From an uncultured Collinsella sp. (GTDB taxonomy: Bacteria; Actinomycetota; Coriobacteriia; Coriobacteriales; Coriobacteriaceae): 8,974 nt of DNA. Within the stretch, counting starts at the first letter, position 1; the number at the start of each line of letters is the position of its first letter. A program made the translations under genes and the position numbers. The DNA lies in assembly GCA_900554465.1 (NCBI GenBank), contig USHF01000051.1, forward strand, positions 1-8,974, given 5' to 3'. Positions 1 to 7,123 of the stretch are shown one piece after another. Under the pieces are notes generated by a model, which had not been told where the DNA came from, did not search any database, and worked only from the letters and a program-made list of their open reading frames with translations.

Positions 1-4
1 GGCC

Positions 5-658
5 ATGGCAGAGGCCTGTGGCGTGCCTATCCCCCGTGCAAAAAAGTGGATCGTCGCGCTTGTGGCGCTGCCCCTCGCGATCGTGTGCGGTGCCTATATC
101 CCGCAGCTGGCGCAGGGAAACATCGAGATGCAACAGAACGCAGCGGCCGCGGCCGAGCAGATCGCCATCGCTCGCAAGGCATTAGAGCCCGCATGCGAGC
201 ACGTGTCCGCCGATGATCCCTACGAGCGATATCAAGATTACGGCTATCATGTCCGCGGCTATCTGCACGAAGGCGACTCCGACGCCCAGAAGACCTATAC
301 GTATCTGGACTTTGACAACAAGGGGACGCTCAAGGAAGTGAGCTACGCGGCAGAGGTCGACCCCAGCGCGAGCCTCGAGGATAACCTTGCCCGCATCGAA
401 CGCGAGCTTGACGAGCTTTCCTCTGCCGTTCAAACCGTTGACGTCAAGACGGTGAGCCCCGAGCTCTTGGCACCGCAGAAACTCCCCGAAGAGTTTAGGC
501 AGGCATTTTTGAACGGCTCACTCTACGAGAGAATCTCTATCAGGACGAGTGACGACCTCATCAAAACGTATTACTCGTTTGATACGGATCCCGAGGACGA
601 GTTTGACGAGTACACCCATCCAAGCGTCCGTATTACGCTGATGGGCAAAACAAACTAG
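5..658 (+). CDS. membrane-anchored protein of unknown function, possibly 5'-partial
   Basis: I do not recognise this protein. From the first ATG in the window it has 217 residues. A short basic N-terminus (RAKK, residues 11-14) precedes one hydrophobic segment (about residues 15-32), followed by an alanine-rich helical stretch (about 40-62) and a soluble, strongly acidic remainder ending in a D/E-rich patch near residues 195-203. This suggests a single-pass protein with its main domain outside the membrane. The frame is still open to the left of this ATG (codon GCC at 2-4) and only four upstream bases are visible. No ribosome binding site can therefore be judged, and the real start may lie outside the window. 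The TAG stop is followed directly by a strong terminator hairpin, so this is the last gene of its transcript. It converges on the ABC exporter gene. Cysteines at 5, 28 and 64 form no motif I recognise. Confidence 0.7.
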   Translation: MAEACGVPIPRAKKWIVALVALPLAIVCGAYIPQLAQGNIEMQQNAAAAAEQIAIARKALEPACEHVSADDPYERYQDYGYHVRGYLHEGDSDAQKTYTYLDFDNKGTLKEVSYAAEVDPSASLEDNLARIERELDELSSAVQTVDVKTVSPELLAPQKLPEEFRQAFLNGSLYERISIRTSDDLIKTYYSFDTDPEDEFDEYTHPSVRITLMGKTN

Positions 659-696
659 AAGGCGCGGGAAGGGGCCACCCCCTTCCCGCGCCTTTT
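659..696 (+). terminator. rho-independent terminator of the first gene
   Basis: A perfect 16-bp stem (659-674 paired with 679-694) closes a four-base loop (675-678). Its 3' arm ends in TTTT before C. It begins at the base after the TAG stop of the plus-strand gene. The T-run is short but the stem is very GC-rich. On the minus strand the stem is followed only by TTCTAGTTT, so service as a terminator for the convergent exporter gene is possible but weaker. Confidence 0.8.
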
Positions 697-701
697 CATC
701 C

Positions 702-734
702 AATGTGACAAAGGGACTGTCCCTTTGTCACATT
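702..734. repeat. 33-bp palindromic repeat, copy 1 (perfect)
   Basis: The sequence from 702 to 734 is a perfect inverted repeat: 16 bp per arm around a single central base at 718. The half-site reads AATGTGACAAAGGGAC. It overlaps two bases of the minus-strand TAA stop (735-733) of the ABC exporter. A diverged copy lies at 4166-4198, downstream of the next minus-strand gene. No T-run follows on either strand, so this is not a standard intrinsic terminator. The pattern fits a dispersed palindromic element of REP type, or an mRNA 3'-end stabiliser. Confidence 0.8.
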
Positions 735-3700
735 ATTCGGAGCGTAGGGCTTCCACAGGGTCTTTCTTGGATGCGCTGCGGGCCGGCAGCAGGCCGGCAA
801 CGACCGTCAGCAGCACCGAAACTGCAATAAGCACCAGCGCATCCTGCACGGGCAGGCTCATCAGATTGGGTACCTGCTTGGCCGCAAGCGCCCAGGCATT
901 AACCGGAAGGCTCACAGCCACCACGACGACAATGGCAAAGACGCCGGCAATGAGACCTTCGATAAAGGTCTCGGCATTAAATACGTTGGCCACGTTGCGC
1001 TTTGACGCGCCAATCGCGCGCAGGATGCCAATCTCCTTTTTGCGCTCCAGCACGCTGATGTAGGTGATGATGCCGATCATGATGGAGCTCACCACCAAAC
1101 TGATACTCACGAATGCGATGAGCACCAAGCTGATGGTGTTCACGATGTCGGTCACCGAACCCATGATGATACCCATGTAGTCGGTGTACGAGATCGCCTG
1201 TTCATCATGGCCGGCGGCTTTGACCTGCTTGTTGTACGCATCGATGTGATCGAGCACGCGCTCCTTGGCCTCAAAGTCGCGCGGGAAAATCTTGACCGAG
1301 ATGGGGTCCGCCTCGTCCGCATAGCCCAACGTGGCCAGATTGTTTTCGTAGGTGAGCTTTGACGCCTTGGCATAGCTCATCATGAGCGAACTCAGGTCCT
1401 CAGCGTCCATGCTAAAGTGGATAGCGCGAGCAAAGGCGTTTGCATCCACGCGCATGGCGCTCGCCAAGTTGGCAAAACTCGAAGACATCTGCGTCGCCAT
1501 TTGGTCCATGAGCCCTGCCGCACCCGCCTTGAGCTGGGTTGATACCGTCGTCGCAATCTGCTCGCTGACCGCCTTCATCACCTGATCCATAGACTGCTGC
1601 AAATACGGAGCCAGCTGCTTTTGCACATAGTCGCCCATCACCTGCTGCAGACGCTCGGCCAGGGCATCGCCGCCGAGTGCCCTGAGCTGAGCCAGGTATT
1701 GCTGGGCCGCGGCATCATTCTCAAGATACGCCGAGAATGCGGCAGCAAGCTTTGACGCATCCTTAAGATCTTCGGGCGACAGCGCCTTAAACTGATCGGA
1801 CTGCATAAAGCCCTCAAACAGCTGATTGGCAAGCGTTCCCACCTGCTGCATTTGCTCGGGCGTGAGCTCCAGACCGTCAAAGATGCCCGAGAAATCCGGG
1901 GCCGGCGCCTTGGCCATGATGTCACCGAAGTCGATGTCTCGCCCAACACCCGAAAGGTCAATATCCAGCCCGGACAAATCAAGGCTAGAAAGGTCCATGC
2001 CGCCGGCCGCACCCGAGAGCGCAGACGAATCGAGAGAGAACGCGCTCTTCAGTGCCGCCTCGTCTACGCTGAACATACTGCCCAAATCCACGCCCTGCTT
2101 GGCTTCGCCCTGCAGCTCGTCGAAGGTTTTGCCCGTAAAGACATCCGTCTCGGGGTAGGCAAGCTGCTCCTGCACAATCTGCGAATCGGCAGCACGCTCC
2201 ATAAGCTGGCGAGTCAGCGCATGCGTATAGGCAATGCCCGGGGACAATGCGCTCGCGTTTGCCGCCTCGTTGGGTCGCACCACGCCCACAATGCGCACGT
2301 CAATACCGTCGGCAACCTTGGCCGCCATAAAGTCGGCATCGCCAGACATGTCAGTCCACATGCCGGTCTCTTCGTTTTTGCGATAGGCATCGGACGGCGA
2401 CAGCACCTTAAACGTCGTGGACAGCGCATCGTCGTAGGTAAAGTCGGTGCCGGCCTTGGGCGTCTCGACCTTGCCGTCGGCCGTCATGGCACTGTTAACC
2501 AGGTCGTTGAGCTCATCGATATCCAGCGCGCCGATGCTATAGAGCGTGTAGTCACCCACCGTGCCGCGGCTCGAAAGCACCATCACGGCCTCGTTGGCAG
2601 ACGTAGGCCAATGGCCGGCAACGACATCGTACTGGCTGTCGAGCAGGCTCTGGTCGTCAATCATCTCGTTAAAGACCGAGGTCCCCATGGAATCCATGCT
2701 CACCGTTGCCGCCGAGCTCGCGCCTCCGCTCATGGCCTCGGTCATAGCGTTGGGCACCAGCCGGACAGGTTTCTCATCGCCCTTGCCCGCACGATAGACA
2801 ACCGGCGTCACACCATAGCCGTACTGGATAGCATTGACCTCTTTATTGATACCGTCGCCACCGGCATCGAGCCATGCCTTAAAGCTCGTCATGTCGTTGG
2901 ACTTAACGCTTGCGAACATATCCTTTACGGCCGTGACCACAGGAATCTTATCGGTCCCCTGAGCCTTGCCGTCAGTGCTGCCGTCGAACGAGCCCTCGTT
3001 CTTGGACGTATCGTCATCCGTAGCCCCATGCCCGCCCATCATGGACGACAGGTCATAATCTTGTTTGGAAATCGTCAGCGGGTAGCTCGAGAGCGTGTCC
3101 TCCTCGACCTTTTTGATGTAGTCGTTTACGCCGTTGGAGAGCGCCAGGATCGCCGCAATGCCGATAATGCCAATCGAACCTGCAAAGGCCGTCATGGCCG
3201 TGCGGCCCTTCTTGGTCATGAGGTTTCGGGCAGAAAGCCCAAGCGCCGTCACAAAGCTCATCGAGGTTTTGCGCGTGGGCTTGGCCTCGCGACGCGCGGC
3301 CTCGGCAGCATCAAAGGGATCTGAATCGTCGGTGACCTTGCCGTCCGCCAGGTTGACAATGCGCGTGGCGTACTTGTACGCCAGCTCGGGATTGTGCGTG
3401 ACCATGATGACCAGACGGTCGCGCGCAACGTCCTTGAGCAAATCCATGACCTGGACGGACGTCGTTGAATCCAAGGCGCCGGTCGGCTCGTCAGCCAGCA
3501 CAATCTCGGGGTCATTGATCAGGGCGCGGGCAATGGCCACGCGCTGCATCTGCCCGCCCGAAAGCTGGCTCGGGCGCTTGTCAACGTGCTCGCCCAGACC
3601 GACTGCCTCGAGCGCCTTGCGCGCACGTTGGCGGCGCTCGGCATGCCCCACGCCCGTGAGCGTAAGCGCCAACTCCACGTTTTCCAAAATGCTCTGATGC

Positions 3701-3987
3701 GGAATGAGGTTATAGCTCTGGAACACAAAGCCGATGCGATTATTGCGATAGGCATCCCAATCGCGGTCGTTGAAATCCTTGGTCGAGATGCCGTCGATCA
3801 GCAGATCGCCCGAATCGAAATGATCGAGTCCACCGATGACGTTGAGCATCGTAGTTTTACCCGAACCCGAGGGACCCAGAATGGCTACGAACTCGTTATC
3901 GCGAAAAGACAGGCTTACGCTGTCGAGCGCTACCTGCGTAAACGACTGCGTAACGTACCTTTTGCAAATAACTCTGAGATCCAGCAT
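733..3987 (-). CDS. large ABC exporter, ATPase fused to MacB/FtsX-type permease
   Basis: The 1084-residue protein joins a nucleotide-binding domain (about 1-225) to a MacB/FtsX-type permease. Visible ATPase motifs are Walker A GPSGSGKTT (38-46), a Q-loop near 90, signature LSGGQ (142-146), Walker B IVLADEP (162-168) and the switch histidine in MVTHN (198). One membrane segment follows at about 268-290, then an extracytoplasmic domain of roughly 650 residues, then three membrane segments (about 948-975, 1008-1035, 1045-1075) around the FtsX-like loop ISVLERKKEIGILRAIGASK. This 1+3 topology is typical of mechanotransmitting exporters, which move lipoproteins, peptides or drugs, or control cell-wall enzymes, rather than importing solutes. 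The extracytoplasmic domain is far larger than in MacB and carries a D-L-S-rich stretch at 664-690. Start choice: an in-frame TTG at 3996 abuts the AGAGAGG ribosome site, whereas the ATG at 3987 sits nine bases after it and gives a normal MLDLRVICKRY beginning. The substrate is unknown. Confidence 0.93.
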   Translation of the reverse strand: MLDLRVICKRYVTQSFTQVALDSVSLSFRDNEFVAILGPSGSGKTTMLNVIGGLDHFDSGDLLIDGISTKDFNDRDWDAYRNNRIGFVFQSYNLIPHQSILENVELALTLTGVGHAERRQRARKALEAVGLGEHVDKRPSQLSGGQMQRVAIARALINDPEIVLADEPTGALDSTTSVQVMDLLKDVARDRLVIMVTHNPELAYKYATRIVNLADGKVTDDSDPFDAAEAARREAKPTRKTSMSFVTALGLSARNLMTKKGRTAMTAFAGSIGIIGIAAILALSNGVNDYIKKVEEDTLSSYPLTISKQDYDLSSMMGGHGATDDDTSKNEGSFDGSTDGKAQGTDKIPVVTAVKDMFASVKSNDMTSFKAWLDAGGDGINKEVNAIQYGYGVTPVVYRAGKGDEKPVRLVPNAMTEAMSGGASSAATVSMDSMGTSVFNEMIDDQSLLDSQYDVVAGHWPTSANEAVMVLSSRGTVGDYTLYSIGALDIDELNDLVNSAMTADGKVETPKAGTDFTYDDALSTTFKVLSPSDAYRKNEETGMWTDMSGDADFMAAKVADGIDVRIVGVVRPNEAANASALSPGIAYTHALTRQLMERAADSQIVQEQLAYPETDVFTGKTFDELQGEAKQGVDLGSMFSVDEAALKSAFSLDSSALSGAAGGMDLSSLDLSGLDIDLSGVGRDIDFGDIMAKAPAPDFSGIFDGLELTPEQMQQVGTLANQLFEGFMQSDQFKALSPEDLKDASKLAAAFSAYLENDAAAQQYLAQLRALGGDALAERLQQVMGDYVQKQLAPYLQQSMDQVMKAVSEQIATTVSTQLKAGAAGLMDQMATQMSSSFANLASAMRVDANAFARAIHFSMDAEDLSSLMMSYAKASKLTYENNLATLGYADEADPISVKIFPRDFEAKERVLDHIDAYNKQVKAAGHDEQAISYTDYMGIIMGSVTDIVNTISLVLIAFVSISLVVSSIMIGIITYISVLERKKEIGILRAIGASKRNVANVFNAETFIEGLIAGVFAIVVVVAVSLPVNAWALAAKQVPNLMSLPVQDALVLIAVSVLLTVVAGLLPARSASKKDPVEALRSE

Positions 3988-3996
3988 GGACGGCAA

Positions 3997-4003
3997 CCTC
4001 TCT
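3997..4003 (-). promoter_or_regulatory. ribosome binding site that fixes the exporter start
   Basis: On the minus strand AGAGAGG (4003-3997) is followed by nine bases and then ATG (3987-3985). The longer reading from TTG at 3996 would leave no spacing at all, so the ATG is preferred. Confidence 0.7.
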
Positions 4004-4006
4004 CGC

Positions 4007-4024
4007 GCGGGCGCGCTCGCCCGC
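4007..4024 (-). other. GC-rich hairpin in the exporter mRNA leader
   Basis: A 7-bp all-GC stem (GCGGGCG at 4007-4013, CGCCCGC at 4018-4024) with a four-base loop lies only a few bases upstream of the exporter ribosome binding site. It could slow ribosome loading. No regulatory family is recognised, and in GC-rich DNA such a stem may be incidental. Confidence 0.4.
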
Positions 4025-4109
4025 TCCCCCGCCGTTCACGTTCGGCGCGTTTGTCCTACTCTATCCTCATTTTTGGCCGATACCAGTGAGGAGTGTAACG
4101 AACCGCGCC

Positions 4110-4150
4110 AAAAAACGAACGGGACAGCACGCCGCATGGCGCACCATCCC
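4110..4150 (-). terminator. likely rho-independent terminator after the reductase gene
   Basis: On the minus strand the segment 4150-4121 folds into a 13-bp stem with several G-U pairs and a four-base loop. After five bases it is followed by a run of six T (4115-4110). It lies about 60 bases beyond the TAG stop of the CoA-disulfide reductase and just before the exporter leader, so it probably separates the two transcripts. The wobble pairs and the gap before the T-run make it a weaker candidate than the terminator at 6074-6101. Confidence 0.55.
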
Positions 4151-4165
4151 GCATATAACATCCCC

Positions 4166-4198
4166 GATGCGACAAAGAGGCTGTCACTTTGTCACATT
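4166..4198. repeat. 33-bp palindromic repeat, copy 2 (degenerate)
   Basis: This segment matches 28 of 33 bases of the perfect palindrome at 702-734 when the two are aligned without gaps. The right half is nearly intact (CTTTGTCACATT). Four of the five changes fall in the left arm and centre, leaving an imperfect stem. It lies ten bases downstream of the minus-strand TAG stop (4211-4209) of the reductase, a position relative to its gene similar to that of copy 1. Confidence 0.75.
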
Positions 4199-4208
4199 CC
4201 AATGCGCG

Positions 4209-5900
4209 CTACTTTTCGAGCCCGCACGGCATAACGTTAGCGCTGCCGTGGCGAGCCTCAGTCACGGCTGCAAAGAAGCGATAGCCGCCCGAGAAGTTAA
4301 AGCACTCAAAGCCATGCTGCGCCAAAATGCGGCAAGCAATGTAGCTGCGAATGCCGCTCTGGCAAATCACGTAGACCGGCTTGGCCCGGTCGAGCTCGCC
4401 CAGGCGATTGCGCAGATCATCGACGGGAATGTTTACGAAACCATCGATATGCCCGCGCTCATACTCCCCTTCCGTACGAACATCGAGCAGCTGCACGCTG
4501 CCATCGCGTGGCAAGTTGGGCTCATCCTCCCAATGCCACTGCGCCAGTATGCCGCGATTGAGGTTCTCGATCATAAAGCCCGCCAAATTGACGGGATCCT
4601 TCGCCGATGAATACGGCGGCGCGTATGCTAGGTCCAAATCCTTAAGCCTATCGCCGTGCATGCCTGCCTGGATGGCAGTCGCCAGAACGTCGATACGCTT
4701 GTCCACACCATCGATGCCCACGATTTGCGCACCCAGCAGGCGCAATCCCTGCTTCTCGAAGACAACCTTCATGGTCATGGGCGTTGCACCCGGATAATAA
4801 CCCGCATGCGAACCGGGCGACAGGACCACGCTGTCGCAGTCAATTCCCGCCGCGTGTGCTGCCTTTTCGGATAGTCCCGTGCTTGCCGCCGTCAAGTCGA
4901 ATACCTTGATAACCGATGAGCCCAACGATCCGAGGTAGCAGCTGTCCATGCCGGCTATGACATCGGCGACGACACGCCCCTGCTTGTTGGCGGGGCCGGC
5001 GAGCGAAATGACCGCGTCCTCGCCGGTCACCTGATGCGTGACCTGCACGGCATCGCCCACGGCATACACGTCGGCAGCAGAGGTCTCCATGCGGTCGTTG
5101 ACCACAATAGCCCCCTTGATGCCCAGTTCGAGCCCCGCCTCTTGCGCCAGATGGTTCTCAGGTGCCACGCCAATGGCAAGCAGCACCATATCGGCTCCGA
5201 TAGGGTCATCGCCCGCAACATGGGTGACAACGCGGCCATCAACTTCCTCAAAACCTGTCACATCGGCCTTGAGGCGCAGATCGATACCGTGCTCACGCAC
5301 CTCGGTATGCAAAAGGGTCGCCATGTCGTAATCCAGGTTGTTCATAAGCTGGACGGGACGCTGTAGAAGGGTCACCTGGAGCCCCAGCTCACACAGATTC
5401 TCCGCCGTCTCGACGCCAATGAAGCCGCCGCCGATCACGACGGCACTGCTCGGTCGCCGCTCTCGAACATAGCTGTGAATACGCAGCGTGTCCTCAACGG
5501 TGCGTAGGCTAAAGATTTTATCCGAGTCGATGCCCGGCAACGCAGGGCGAATCGGCTTTGCACCCGGCGACAGGATGAGCTTGTCATACGTCTCGACAAA
5601 TTCCTCGCCCGTCAGCATATTGCGAACCTCGACCGTATGCGAATCGGGATGGATGGCAAACACCTCGTGACTCGTCTTGACCGCAATGCGAAAGCGATCC
5701 CAAAAGCCCTTGGGAGACTGCAGCGTCAATGCGCTCTCTTCTTCTATCACGCCGCCAATGTAGTACGGAAGCCCACAGTTGGCATACGATACAAAACCCG
5801 TGCGCTCAAAGATGACAATTTGGGCCTGCTCGTCGAGTCTGCGCAAACGTGCCGCCGCCGATGCGCCGCCCGCGACGCCTCCAACGATAACCACCTTCAT
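4209..5900 (-). CDS. CoA-disulfide / persulfide reductase with C-terminal rhodanese domain
   Basis: This 563-residue flavoprotein belongs to the CoA-disulfide reductase and NADH-dependent persulfide reductase family of pyridine nucleotide-disulfide oxidoreductases. Seen in the sequence: an N-terminal FAD-binding GGVAGGASAAARLRR (7-21), the single redox cysteine in SYANCGLPYYIGG (Cys42), an NAD(P)H-binding IGGGFIG (156-162), the second FAD motif VYAVGD (278-283), a dimerisation domain, and a rhodanese domain from about residue 467 with DVR (473-475), GHIDG and the active loop CQSGIRS (Cys513). The length and fused rhodanese match the reductase-rhodanese subgroup, which reduces CoA-disulfide, CoA-persulfide or polysulfide with NAD(P)H in the cytoplasm. 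Start choice: AAAGGTGG (5918-5911) lies ten bases before ATG at 5900. The in-frame TTG at 5906 is only four bases away and would lengthen the usual MKVVIVGGVAGG start. The ATG overlaps the stop of the rhodanese remnant as ATGA, which points to translational coupling. CoA-disulfide and persulfide activities cannot be told apart from sequence alone. Confidence 0.95.
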   Translation of the reverse strand: MKVVIVGGVAGGASAAARLRRLDEQAQIVIFERTGFVSYANCGLPYYIGGVIEEESALTLQSPKGFWDRFRIAVKTSHEVFAIHPDSHTVEVRNMLTGEEFVETYDKLILSPGAKPIRPALPGIDSDKIFSLRTVEDTLRIHSYVRERRPSSAVVIGGGFIGVETAENLCELGLQVTLLQRPVQLMNNLDYDMATLLHTEVREHGIDLRLKADVTGFEEVDGRVVTHVAGDDPIGADMVLLAIGVAPENHLAQEAGLELGIKGAIVVNDRMETSAADVYAVGDAVQVTHQVTGEDAVISLAGPANKQGRVVADVIAGMDSCYLGSLGSSVIKVFDLTAASTGLSEKAAHAAGIDCDSVVLSPGSHAGYYPGATPMTMKVVFEKQGLRLLGAQIVGIDGVDKRIDVLATAIQAGMHGDRLKDLDLAYAPPYSSAKDPVNLAGFMIENLNRGILAQWHWEDEPNLPRDGSVQLLDVRTEGEYERGHIDGFVNIPVDDLRNRLGELDRAKPVYVICQSGIRSYIACRILAQHGFECFNFSGGYRFFAAVTEARHGSANVMPCGLEK

Positions 5901-6055
5901 AGCCAACGCACCACCTTTCCCGTGTAGCCGCTTATGCCGCCGATATTCTTGACACTGCCATACCCAGAACGCTTAAGAAAACTCACAGCCTGGTTGCTTC
6001 GCGCACCGCTCAGGCAATGCACGAGAAGCTGCGTGCCCTTTCGACGTATACCCAT
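5897..6055 (-). pseudogene. rhodanese-like sulfurtransferase, C-terminal half only (52 aa)
   Basis: A short minus-strand reading frame of 52 residues runs from ATG (6055-6053) to TGA (5899-5897). It contains QLLVHCLSGARS with a complete rhodanese active loop (Cys14, CLSGARS), then SFLKRSGY and a VKNIGGI segment, which together are the second half of a single-domain rhodanese. A normal single-domain rhodanese has about 95-110 residues. The first half, with its DVR and GHIPGA-type motifs, is absent. The frame stays open upstream, but that stretch encodes the tlpA terminator and no rhodanese motif. The stop overlaps the reductase ATG by four bases (ATGA). A weak CGGGGT ribosome site lies before the ATG. 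It may be a remnant of a once intact rhodanese gene, kept because it carries the reductase ribosome site, or a translated minidomain. The truncation is clear; lack of function is inference. Confidence 0.72.
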
Positions 6056-6073
6056 GATGCTACCCCGAAGCAG

Positions 6074-6101
6074 AAAAAAGAGTCGCTGTTTCCAGCGACT
6101 C
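6074..6101 (-). terminator. rho-independent terminator of the TlpA operon
   Basis: On the minus strand a perfect 9-bp stem, GAGTCGCTG (6101-6093) with CAGCGACTC (6088-6080), is capped by a GAAA tetraloop and followed at once by six T (6079-6074). It starts 25 bases after the TAA stop of the TlpA-like gene. This is a textbook intrinsic terminator and marks the end of the three-gene redox operon. The rhodanese remnant starts 18 bases beyond the T-run. Confidence 0.93.
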
Positions 6102-6126
6102 CCCTTCAGTTGTCTGTCCCACGGAC

Positions 6127-7089
6127 TTACTGTTCGCTCTTCGCGAGTGCCTGATCGATCAGTTTGTTGAGCGCCTCGCGCTGCTCAGCGGAGTTGATGC
6201 CGCCCATGATCGGCTCTCCCACAATGTTACCGTTCTGGTCGATCACGTAGGTGGTCGGGAACGAGTACAGGTTGGAGGTGAACTTTCCGGCCTCGCTGTC
6301 CGACTTAAACCAGATGTTTTTATACGTCACGCCCTTCTTGGAAAGCACGTCCCTGGCATCGGCCACCGCGTCTTTGTTGCCATCGAGCGTAAAGGAATTA
6401 ACACCCACGACCTGGCCGCCCTTCTCGGCAAGCTCCTTGTTGAGCTTCTCCAGATCGCCCAGCTCTCCCACGCACGGCTTGCAGGTGGTAAACCAGAAGT
6501 TCATGACGGTGACCTTGTTCTTGGAGAACAGCTCGTCGCTGTTTACATCGTTGCCGTCCAAGTCCTTGCCCTTAAAGCTGGGGAACTTCGTCTCCCCGCT
6601 CTCGCCGTTGGTCATACCCGCGGTCGAGGCATCAACGCTCTCCCCCTCGCCGGGCGTGCTGCCACATCCGGGGAACTCCTTCTCCAGCGCCATGAGCTTG
6701 TCCTCGATCTCCTTGACCTGCTGCGCGCCGGCCTTAAGCGTCTTAAGCTCGTCAGCCGCAAACTGATCCTTGGCGCCCTCGATGGTATCGAGCAAGAAGT
6801 CACCGTAGTTCTTGCCGTCCTCAATCATGGGGGTGTCTTTGTTGGCCGCAAGGAACACCTTTTCCCATAGGGCGTTATCGCTCGCAAAGATCTCGTTTTC
6901 CTTTTGCAGCAGCTGCTGATACAGCTCGGCCGCCTCCTCGGCACTTGACGGCTTTTGCGCTATGAGCTCGGCAATCTGCGCATCGCCGCTCGTAGCATCC
7001 TTCGCGTCGCCCTTGGGGGCAGAGCACGCCGCGAGAGTCAGCGCCAGCACGGGCAGCATCAGCAGGGCCGCAATTTTTGACAGTTTCAT
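6127..7089 (-). CDS. TlpA-like thioredoxin-fold lipoprotein
   Basis: The 320-residue protein has a lipoprotein signal peptide: basic MKLSK, a hydrophobic core and lipobox LAAC with lipidated Cys22. It should sit on the outer face of the cytoplasmic membrane. Residues about 35-140 are helical and charged without a recognised fold name. A flexible G/S/T/E-rich linker follows (about 141-165). The TlpA/AhpC-TSA thioredoxin domain (about 168-320) holds the redox motif WFTTCKPC (Cys203, Cys206) and the cis-proline loop SFPTTYVID (Pro278). The family catalyses thiol-disulfide exchange outside the cell, often reducing target cysteines, and needs an electron donor across the membrane. GGAGG lies just before the ATG (7089). 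The gene follows the NapH-like Fe-S gene by 34 bases and is the last in its operon, so the Fe-S protein may be its electron source. One extra cysteine, Cys142, lies in the linker. The physiological target is unknown. Confidence 0.92.
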   Translation of the reverse strand: MKLSKIAALLMLPVLALTLAACSAPKGDAKDATSGDAQIAELIAQKPSSAEEAAELYQQLLQKENEIFASDNALWEKVFLAANKDTPMIEDGKNYGDFLLDTIEGAKDQFAADELKTLKAGAQQVKEIEDKLMALEKEFPGCGSTPGEGESVDASTAGMTNGESGETKFPSFKGKDLDGNDVNSDELFSKNKVTVMNFWFTTCKPCVGELGDLEKLNKELAEKGGQVVGVNSFTLDGNKDAVADARDVLSKKGVTYKNIWFKSDSEAGKFTSNLYSFPTTYVIDQNGNIVGEPIMGGINSAEQREALNKLIDQALAKSEQ

Positions 7090-7123
7090 GGTTCCTCCGT
7101 TGTATCGAAACTTATATAGATAC

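Noticed and set aside
1852..3324. A 490-codon plus-strand open frame antisense to the ABC exporter
   Set aside because: It is rich in His and Arg, has no domain or signal I recognise, and lies entirely opposite a gene with clear motifs. Long antisense frames are common in GC-rich coding DNA.
3988..3996. TTG start at 3996 for the exporter
   Set aside because: It directly abuts the ribosome binding site. The ATG nine bases downstream has proper spacing and the usual family N-terminus.
5934..6170. A 78-codon plus-strand frame across the rhodanese remnant and the terminator
   Set aside because: It runs opposite the rhodanese fragment and through a terminator hairpin, and shows no motif.
7101..7122. 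Short hairpin (GTATC and GATAC arms) between the Fe-S and TlpA-like genes
   Set aside because: Only five base pairs with a twelve-base loop and no T-run. It is too weak to call a terminator or regulator.
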